From positions 54,958 through 118,957 of the forward strand of contig MEHQ01003620.1 of NCBI GenBank assembly GCA_008828725.1: a DNA stretch of 64,000 nt. Direction: 5' to 3'. Position 1 is the first letter of the stretch, and every line of letters starts with the position of its first letter. The position numbers and the translations under genes were made by a program. This document shows, piece by piece, positions 56,001 to 64,000 of the stretch. The DNA is from Saccharina japonica (Eukaryota > Sar > Phaeophyceae > Laminariales > Laminariaceae). Under the pieces are notes generated by a model. The model was given only the letters and a program-made list of their open reading frames with translations. It was not told the DNA's origin and ran no database searches.

Positions 56001-56679
56001 AAATAGGTTGAAGGCTGGCGTTAGGGCCCGCATGCCGGGAGGACTGGGAGGAGTTGTTGTCATTGGTCTATAACATTTTTCGAACGTGTCCTGCTGTATA
56101 TTGGCCGGATGCACCGGACTTGAGTTGAGACCTTTGGAGGTGCTGTAATGCGTAATAAGGTCCAAGGTACATACGTTGAATGCTGGCGTTTTAGCGTTCA
56201 TGCTACAGTACGTAGCGAAGGCGGGAGAAAGGGGGGCGGAGGGGGAGGGGGGAGAGGGCGGGGGAGCCTCAGTGTTTTTCGGAGTGGTGGCCTTGTGTAA
56301 CACAGATACCTGGTAAACATTAGTGCGACTCTTGAATTTTGTTTTCAAGTTCTATGTGGAGATATTCAAAGGTACAGGGGGTACTGCCTGTACCTTTTTT
56401 GTCGTCAGGATACTATTATAGTGCGAGAAGTCCCATACATCGCCCCGACATCCGACATTCGAGGAAAATTGTACGCACAGCCCCACCGGCATCCCGTGAG
56501 CTAGGAATACAACAGCACCCATGTGGCAAGTTTAGGCCCAAAAGTTTCAGTGTTTGCAGACACCGGCAGCCGCTCATTCCAATTCAGTCCAATGCCCAGT
56601 GCGCTACGTATGTTCAGTCAGTGCAGTGTTGAAGACACCGGTAGCCACTCATGTAAGTTTGCAAATGGGTTGGATGGTT

Positions 56680-56815
56680 CTTGGTAAGTGTTTGAAAAGT
56701 GTTTGGATAGTTATTTAAAAGTTCTTGGAAATTTCTTGGAAAGTTCTTGGAAAGTTCTTGGGTAGTTATCGGATAGTTCCTGAATAGTTTATGGAAAGTT
56801 CTTGGAAATTTCCTC
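56680..56815 (+). repeat. AAAGTTCTTGGA-type 12-bp repeat
   Basis: About ten units with variants (AAATTTCTTGGA, AGTTATCGGAT). No coding evidence. Confidence 0.75.
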
Positions 56816-57089
56816 AGTTGAAGAGCCTCCTCAGTCAGGTGTTTTGGGCACAAGGGTACCTGCCCCTTCTCCACTATATAATAGCCCTTCCACTGCAGTT
56901 TAAGTGCGTTGTGAGTTGGAGGGTAGGCGCGTGACGCCCGCGAGGGCGCGCGTTGTAGAGCACACGTGAAGTGTGCGCTTTGACACAGGACAGAAACAGC
57001 GGTGTGGGAACATGCACGCACATATCAGTGTATGCTAGGCTACAAAAGTTTCTTTGTACGTATGATCTTCTGCGTATGTAATGTATACG

Positions 57090-57610
57090 TTTTGTTTTGC
57101 CTTTCAGATGTAAAGGGCAGCAAGCAGCGATTTTGGTTGCTAGTGTTTTTGACGGGTGTGTGCTCTAGTACCACGCCGGGCGTCAACAGCAGCGTGGGGC
57201 AGGACATGTACGCACAAAAGTTAACCTGGGAGTGTTTGCGTTTTTTTTTTTTTACTTTTACTTCTCTAAAAATTCTCCCGAAGGGAGGATTTGAGGTTTT
57301 TTTTTAAAAAACCTGCCAGGTACAGTAGTGGCGATTTGTATGGTTTTGTACGCACGCAGCATACATTTCGTTTGCCTTCCTGCAAAGGCAGCAGCGACAT
57401 TCGATGTTGGTGCTCTAGGCCGCGGCGTGGAATATGCGCAGACGCTGTGGTCTACGAATTGTGCTCTGTACATAATTCGTTATCGTACAAGCATGCTTTT
57501 TTGTTTGCTGCCTGGATGCTAAAGACAGCAGCAACGCCCGTTGATATCGCTGCAGGCCTGTTTGTAGATCATACAAGACTGACTTTCTTTTTACTATGGT
57601 ACATACATAC
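57090..57610 (+). repeat. Degenerate tandem segments of about 120-150 bp
   Basis: Three diverged segments carry TTTGTTTGC or TTTTGCC, then CTGCAAAGGCAGCAGCGAC or a variant, then GTACGCACA-type ends. Similarity is weak and judged by eye. Confidence 0.4.
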
Positions 57611-57619
57611 GAAAGCTGT

Positions 57620-59110
57620 ACTTTGTAATGGCTGCAGTTAAATTGGGGCGTGATGCTCGTTGGGTTCCGTCACTTGCCTCGTATACGATAGTGTGTGTGG
57701 GAGGGTTGGGCACGGGGGAGCTGCATTTACGTTTGAGGCGTTACGCTCTTCTTGTGGTTCGTGGTTCGAGTCGGTTTTCTCGGAGTATACGTAGTGCGTG
57801 TGGGGTGTGGGAAGGGAGGAAGGAGTGCTGCCAGGGCGATAAGCGATAAACGTACACGGCGGGAAACCCTATGCTATGGCTCTTCTTCTTCTGACGGCAA
57901 CTACGATAGGAATACAGATGGACTACTCCTAAGCTCACCATGGTCTGTGCCCCGTGTTCGAAAGATTGGGCTCGGGGGTGGGTGCGTTACAAACTGTTAA
58001 CTCTGACTGGCGCGCCATCGAAATCGGGTGCACCGGATGAAGAAGACGGTTAGCGGGGCAGCCACTCTACTATAATGTACGTAGGCCTGTGAGGCTTCGA
58101 AGGTGTAAAACGGGGTGGGTACGTTTGGGCGCACAGCTATAAATGATTATTGTATATTATAGCTGTGCGTACAGTATAGTCACTTTTGGAAGGCATGCCT
58201 AAACACAATGGCGCATGCTACCTTAAGGTAAAGGTGCACCATTTTTTTTATGAGGCTCCCCACTTGAGGACCTCCATTTTCCAGTCACTTATCTTTGAAC
58301 GAGAACCCTTTCTTACATTTTACCCTTCCTTTCATTAATTCCGGTTTTTTTTTCCTCCTCTTTTTTTCCTAGAAAAATAGTTTGGAAATTTAAGCCAAAA
58401 CTTGCTCGATAAGAATGGACCTTTCAAAAGTCCTTATTTTTTTACCAGGGTAGTAATTATTAATAGTAAGACTGGAGACTATAAGGGCCCGTTTTAACGA
58501 AGAAGAAAAAAAAATCAATTTGGGAAAAAAAATATTCAAATCCGCTTTTCATTGGTCAACACACGCACCAGCACCAACGATTAGGATCTTGAGGCATAAT
58601 ATTTGGTGCTGGTGCGTGTGTTGACCAATGAAAAGCGTATTTGAATTTTATTTTTTCCAAATTGAAATCATTTTGTACTCGTTAATATGGGCCCTAATAG
58701 CAACGCGACAGAAACTCATTCGATTGCAATACTATCACAATACTAATAGTAAGTTAAAAACTGGTGTTCGATCGACCCTTAGGGTGACAAAAGATGAGTC
58801 TTAACCCCGACCGAGCGCGCCAGAGGGTGATCAACGGGGTTCAAACTCGATTGCGATACTTATCACAATACTAATAGTAAGTTAAAAACTGGTGTTGGGA
58901 GGAAAATTAAATTGCTACCCGATGAACCATCTCGTGGCCTGACTGTACGACGAAAAATGCTGCAACAACACAGGGGCGTCCAGAAAAAAGAGAAAACGAC
59001 ACACCACACACCCCCAGAGGTCGGAATAGAAAACCGTTGCAACCGTTGTGATCACATGATGAAATAAGAAAGTGGAAAAAAAAAATCCTTATTTTCATTT
59101 TTTCACTTGG
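57620..59110 (+). other. Non-coding stretch
   Basis: No gene recognised. It contains the fold-back element at 58482-58697 and a local duplication (TCGATTGCGATACTATCACA…AGTTAAAAACTGGTGTT near 58725 and 58850). Confidence 0.55.
58482..58697. mobile_element. 216-bp fold-back element
   Basis: TAAGGGCCCGTTTTAACGA and TCGTTAATATGGGCCCTA are inverted ends. The stem continues through CGCTTTTCATTGGTCAACAC and its exact complement almost to the centre. The ends resemble those of the element at 37980. Confidence 0.85.
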
Positions 59111-59119
59111 TTTTAGTAA

Positions 59120-59395
59120 CCCCCCCCACACCAGACATTAAATTAACTCATTGAAGCTGTCATCCATATGCAAGTCCGCCTGACAAGCGGTTCTTAGTAG
59201 GATGCAGCTCACCCTTCATGCGACTCGCCCAACACCCCACGGCGCTTCACGCTTGGTGCTAGCAATGTCTGCCTGGTCGGTGAAAACCCCGACATGCTCC
59301 GTCCCGGCATTGTATAGGGATGCGAGGGTCTATGGTCATACGACTACGGCCATGCATGAAAAAGAAATCCAACCCCCCCCCCCCCCCCCCCCGCT
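59120..59395 (+). repeat. Dispersed repeat R1, best full-length copy
   Basis: CACACCAGACATTAAATTAA … ACTACGGCCATGCATGAAAA, followed within about 12 bp by a run of roughly 18 C. Useful as the family reference. Confidence 0.85.
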
Positions 59396-59497
59396 AACGA
59401 ACAAAAAAATCTGTGAAATGTCTTGGGAGATGTCGAAAAATGATTTTTCGACCGCCCTCGAACAACACAAAAATGACAAAATCCGACGATTTGGGGT

Positions 59498-59589
59498 TAT
59501 AACCGCTTAAGAAATGGTCTCACAAATTTGGGGACAAACTACTTGGAATTAGTAGTGTGAGATATTTTTTCAGTTCTGAATGGGTTATA
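59498..59589. mobile_element. Fold-back MITE M4
   Basis: TATAACCGCTTAAGAAATGG … CAGTTCTGAATGGGTTATAA; same interior as the copies at 22186 and 28838. It directly abuts the next element. Confidence 0.8.
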
Positions 59590-59683
59590 ACCCTTTTAGG
59601 ACTGCAGTCCCGTTTTGGGGACAAACCACTCTAATTCTAAGTAATGTGTCCCCAAAACGGGACTCCAGTCCTAGAAGGGTTAA
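59585..59683. mobile_element. Fold-back MITE M5
   Basis: AACCCTTTTAGGACTGCAGT … GACTCCAGTCCTAGAAGGGT, close relative of the element at 30240. Confidence 0.85.
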
Positions 59684-60566
59684 GGAGAGCCCGACCATTA
59701 AAAAACAGAAGCAGCCAAAATGTGATACCTCTATCGTACCACTAATAGGTTAAGAGCCCCGGGAAAAACAATCGAGCACCTGGCGAGAGAGAGGAGTGCA
59801 CTTCGATTCTTGCCAAGTTTATCTGGAGTTTTGATCTCATGGCAGCCTGTCCTTTTTTTTTTTGGTAGCCGGTTAGCCGGACCCGTGATCATAATAGATC
59901 TAGGCTTGTCGGGGCAGCCGGCAGCGGAAGAAGAAAAGCGTTTGTTGTTTTCTTCTTTTGTTGTGGTACAATGCAGTTCTTCTCGTATCTGGTACACGTT
60001 TTGTGGCAGCAGACAGCAGTGTAGTATTGATAGTGTCCTGATGACCTTTCTTTGTTGTTGGTGGTGTGTGTGCGTGGTTAGTTTTTGTCCTTGAGTAGAC
60101 GCTGGCGATGGCAAAACGTTGGCACGATATATACATAGGTAAGTAAGTAAGTGCAGATAACAGATTAGACGGCACACAACAGCAGCAGAGCAGTGTGCGG
60201 CGTATAAACAACAAACACCCACAAAAAAAATCAGAGGATTTTTCTTTCAAAAACAATGATCAATAATAATCGGACAACTGCGGGAACCCAACAATAATCC
60301 TTTCTCCAAGTCGAACCCAGCGATTGAAACTTTCGCCGAACCCTGCGATCGAAGTCTGTCGAACCCACAGCGATCGAAGCTTGAGCCCCTTCCAAAGGTT
60401 GGCCTTTTTCTCTTCAAAGTTCGTGGACAGACGACGGACGTCAACTGTTTCGCACTCCCTTCACACTGTCTCAACAAAAATGACCGCCCCCCCCTTGAAA
60501 AAAACTTCCTTGTGCTCTTGCTCTCCATGATCGTTCGTGATGATCGCCCCCCTCTCGTTCCCCCCC

Positions 60567-60762
60567 CCCCCAACTCTCTCCACCTTGCACTCGCGACGGC
60601 TGTCGTGGCGTCGAGCTATACGACGCCATTGCGAACAAACAAACAAACACCCCCCCCCCCCGCTCCCCCCCCCCCCCAACTCTCTCCACCTTGCACTCGC
60701 GACGGCTGTCGTGGCGTCGAGCTATACGACGCCATTGCGAACAAACAAACAAACAAACAAAA
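60567..60762 (+). repeat. Direct duplication of about 85 bp
   Basis: CAACTCTCTCCACCTTGCAC…GAGCTATACGACGCCATTGC and (AAAC)n occurs twice (60570 and 60676), separated by a C-rich linker. Confidence 0.9.
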
Positions 60763-60792
60763 CGCTTGTCATCCCGACTCTATTAAATGAAG

Positions 60793-60915
<123 letters not shown>

Positions 60916-61298
60916 ACCACAGCAGCAGCGGCGGTAAGTACGCGCAAAATGCTGACTAACCTCTCCGCAGTATGAGTGTGGTTCGTTAAAAATGATGGAT
61001 CGTGCTGAGGGGGAGAAAGGCTGACATCTGTCTGTGGCCCACGGCTTGTCCTGAAAGCCGCTGTGGGTATGTATTATTCATAAAAAAAAAAGCTCCTCCA
61101 TACGACGAGTTTAGCTGGAAAGCAAAAAAAAAAGGATGGTTTTTGGGTGAGGCTCGTATAGAGAACCCCTCAAGTGACCACATCCAGAACATAGTAAGTG
61201 CACCTCTTCCTTATACTTATCATGTGTCCCAAGTAGTGTATGATGGTCGATGCTTTTGTTTTTTCGACTTCTTTTTTTTCTTTTGTCGCTTTGTTACC

Positions 61299-61780
61299 TT
61301 GCCTTGCGCTTTTTCGCGTTTTCGCCCCCCCCCCCCCTCCCCTTTTCTGTTGTCGCTTTGTTGCCTTGCCTTGTGCTTTTTTTGCGTTTTCGCCCCCCCC
61401 CCCCCCCCCCCCCTCTTTTTTTTTTCTTTTTCTTTCCCTTTTTTTCGTTTTTTTTTTTTTTTTTTGTTGCTTTTTTCCCTTGCCTTGCTTTTTTTCGCGT
61501 TTTCGCCCCCCCCCCCCCTCCCCTTTTCTGTTGTCGCTTTGTTGCCTTGCCTTGTGCTTTTTTTGCGTTTTCGCCCCCCCCCCCCCCCCCCCCCTCTTTT
61601 TTTTTTCTTTTTCTTTCCCTTTTTTTCGTTTTTTTTTTTTTTTTTTGTTGCTTTTTTCCCTTGCCTTGCTTTTTTTCGCGTTTTCGCCCCCCCCCCCCCT
61701 CCCCTTTTCTGTTGTCGCTTTGTTGCCTTGCCTTGTGCTTTTTTTGCGTTTTCGCCCCCCCCCCCCCCCCCCCCCCCTTG
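61299..61780 (+). repeat. 180-bp pyrimidine-rich tandem repeat
   Basis: The phrase CTGTTGTCGCTTTGTTGCCT recurs at about 61347, 61527 and 61708. Each unit has GCGTTTTCGCC, then long C and T homopolymers. The plus strand is nearly all pyrimidine for about 480 bp. Confidence 0.9.
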
Positions 61781-62119
61781 TTATCTATGAACAGTACTAA
61801 TAGTAGTAACTTAGATGTGTGCGTGGGTGAGAGTCGGTCTACCGTTCGTTATTGCCTCGTTGTGTCACTCGATTCTATGGTCGGTGCGTTGGAATGTTGG
61901 GAGGTTTTCGCTGCGTGCTATTATATGAGCCATCATGTGCACGGTGTGTGATGATGATAATGATGCTTGCTTGCCATCGTTCGTTGCGCCGTGAGTGTCG
62001 CTGTGTGCATTTCTTGCTGATTTGGCGCTCCTAAGTCTACTACTACTATTAATACTACTATTAATACTACTACTACTACTACTGCTACTGCCCCCGCCAG
62101 GGTTGTAAACTGAACCCTG

Positions 62120-62310
62120 AAAGTTGTTTTTTCTCGTCGTTTTTTCGCGACCGAAACCGACTTCTTTTAGTCGCTTTTTTGTTTTTTTAGGTTGCCCAAT
62201 AAAAACGTTTTTCGCGACCGAAACCGACTGTTTTTTTTTGTCGTTTTTAGTTTTTTTTCGGTTGCCCAATAAAAACGAAACAAAAAAACCGACTCGGTTT
62301 TTTTTTCGGT
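62120..62310 (+). repeat. Repeat of about 75 bp with CGCGACCGAAACCGACT
   Basis: Two to three diverged units carrying CGACCGAAACCGACT, TCGTTTTT and GGTTGCCCAATAAAAACG. Confidence 0.7.
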
Positions 62311-63105
62311 CGTTTTGGTTCCCACTGTCCCATGCTCCTATAACGCCTATATACACCTCGAAGTCGAACAGATAATCGATTTCCACTTCATGATCTACGA
62401 AGATCTCCCATAAGGGCAGCCAGATTCCGGATCTGTCTGTAGGGATTTAACTCATGTTGCCGTCCGGGTGGGAGCCGTACCGTCTTTTCTTCGTGATCTA
62501 GCACACGGTTCCTGGGTTGAATGAATGTGTACCACCCTGTATAGCGCAGGTCGAGTAGCGTCGGTTGCACACTACGAGCATAGCGCAATCGAAATCGCTT
62601 GGCGCAGTGTTTTCCGTTTCCATACTAAAACCTATATATTCCCCAATCCGGAGTAGTAGCGCCGGTAGGTTGCCGTTAGAGCGCCGGTTTTTCACGCTGG
62701 CACGTACCGCCGCTATAGAAGGACCACTACTGCTGTATATAATATTGCTCCAACACTTTCTAGTCACACTTTGACCAGCAGTCGTAAAGAAGCTGTTGTA
62801 TCATGCTCTACGCGTCATAGTTTCTTGACATTCTTCACTCTTTTGTCGCCGGCCGCGCCCTCGATCCAGCTATAATACCACGTACGAGTATTACGATAAA
62901 CACAGGTTACAATACGAACCTCTCAACGCTCAACGCCCCCCCCCACCCCGACCCCCACCGCGCGCTTTCGATTGCCTGGGTCCCTTTCGTTTCCGAACCG
63001 AACATGCAACGATACCGACTACGGTTTGGGCCGGGTTTTTTATCCGACAGCGAAAATTCTAGGGTTCGATTCGGTTCCGCGAAACCGGACCGAGCGGAAC
63101 TGGAC
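62310..63105 (+). other. Non-coding stretch
   Basis: 62455-62530 (GCCGTCCGGGTGGGAGCCGT…GTTCCTGGGTTGA) resembles segments in copy A intron 3 (about 3850) and copy B intron 1 (about 19965). Otherwise nothing recognised. Confidence 0.5.
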
Positions 63106-63385
63106 CGAACCGAATATACCGAACCGAACCGAACCAATCTGAACCGACCCGAACCGACCCGACCGGAACCGACCCGGCCCGACCGGAACCTAACCGACCC
63201 GACCGGAACCTAACCGACCCGACCGGAACCTAACCGAATCGAACCGAGCCGAACCGAACCGAACCGAACCGAACCGAACCGAACCGAACCGAACCGAACC
63301 GAACCGAACCGACCGGAACCTAACCGAGCCGAACCGAACATAACCGAATATAACCGAACGGAACCGAACCGAACCGAACCGCAGC
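63105..63385 (+). repeat. (CCGAA)n pentamer array
   Basis: CCGAACCGAACCGAACCGAA and variants (CCGACCCGACCGGAACCTAA) over about 280 bp. Confidence 0.95.
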
Positions 63386-63675
63386 GAGGGGTCGTAAACA
63401 GCCCCGCCCTCCGTCGCCCCGAAAACCAAAGGGCCTGGTACTACACAGAACTTGGCACACACACAGACAGACAGACTTCACTTCACGGCTTAGCCGCGCT
63501 CGCCGCAGCCGTCTCCGCGCCTGAGAGGTCAGGAGCCACGAAGCCCCCGTCCAACGCCATGACGTCTACGCCTACTTTCTCCACGAACACCAAAATCTCC
63601 TCAACTTCCGCTAGGGGTGGCAGCTCTCCCTGTCGGGGGGCACACACATGGCGCCGAAAACAGAGAGCGGGGGGA

Positions 63676-63832
63676 GGGGTAGGTTAGGTTAGGTTAGGTT
63701 AGGTTAGGTTAGGTTAGGTTAGGTTAGGGTAGGGTAGGGTAGGGTAGGGGTAGGGTAGGGTAGGGTTGGGTAGGGTAGGGTAGGGTAGGGTAGGGTAGGG
63801 TAGGGTAGGGCAGGGTAGGGTAGGGTAGGGGG
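63676..63832 (+). repeat. (GGTTA)n then (GGGTA)n arrays
   Basis: About ten GGTTA units pass directly into about twenty GGGTA units. Pentamers rather than the hexamer TTAGGG, and internal to the window, so not a chromosome end on this evidence. Confidence 0.95.
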
Positions 63833-63837
63833 TGAAC

Positions 63838-63905
63838 TCATTAGCCGCATGTCATGCACGGCCGCAGTCGTATGACCATAGACCCTCGCATCCCTACAAT
63901 GACGG
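63838..63905 (-). repeat. Partial R1 repeat
   Basis: CATGTCATGCACGGCCGCAGTCGTATGACC…CCCTCGCATCCCTACAATG, next to the G-rich pentamer array, as with other R1 copies beside G-runs. Confidence 0.75.
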
Positions 63906-64000
63906 CCGTTTTTTTCAAGCAAAAGAGGTCTGCCGTGGCTTTCACGATAAATACTGCAGAGCACGCCAGAAGTAGTGGGGTGGGAGGGGGGGGGGGGGGG

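Noticed and set aside
61002..61951. Frames of 186-262 codons rich in Phe, Pro and Val
   Set aside because: They arise from the C/T homopolymer satellite and have no domain character; two overlapping frames show the same pattern.
63676..63832. Telomere at the right edge
   Set aside because: Units are five bases, two different arrays are fused, and non-telomeric sequence including an R1 fragment continues to the window end.

Overview
Eukaryotic nuclear DNA, most likely from a brown alga (stramenopile). The inference rests on large multi-exon genes of short exons (42-650 bp) and long GT-AG introns (0.4-5.5 kb), a membrane-anchored sulfatase family of the kind expected where cell walls carry sulfated polysaccharides, degenerate non-LTR retroelements, and very dense microsatellites and small fold-back elements. 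No prokaryotic operon, CRISPR array or rRNA gene was seen. The species assignment is inference.

The window is dominated by one locus: three tandem, same-strand paralogues of a formylglycine-dependent (type I) sulfatase. Copy A (1-10589) enters at the left edge, already inside exon 1, and has lost its last two exons. Copy B (18609-32282) has all twelve exons, but a frameshift in exon 11 puts a stop ahead of its terminal exon. Copy C (36039-54753) reads intact through twelve exons, for about 685 residues. Exon lengths and intron phases match exon by exon, so the array arose by whole-gene duplication. A and B are the closer pair: they share exon 4 length, intron content and 3' flank.

The encoded protein is a predicted type II membrane protein. 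It has a short basic cytoplasmic tail with an acidic dileucine signal (DESTSLL), one transmembrane helix, a low-complexity stalk, and then a lumenal sulfatase domain with DD, CTPAR, GKWN, H, SDNGG and K active-site elements, a Cys-rich segment and a standard C-terminal motif.

Layout: 1-10.6 kb copy A; 10.6-11.9 kb remnant 3' flank of A; 11.9-16.3 kb degenerate non-LTR retrotransposon on the minus strand; 16.3-18.6 kb repeats; 18.6-32.3 kb copy B; 32.3-36.0 kb 3' flank of B and a retroelement 3' end with a (CAA)n tail; 36.0-54.8 kb copy C, with very large introns 1 and 2 holding several mobile elements, including a TIR element whose target-site duplication is confirmed by an adjacent empty site; 54.8-64 kb mostly satellites, homopolymers and pentamer repeats with no recognisable gene.

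All coordinates come from reading the sequence by eye. Exon edges are set by GT-AG sites plus three-way agreement between the paralogues. Edges of diverged repeats may be off by several bases.
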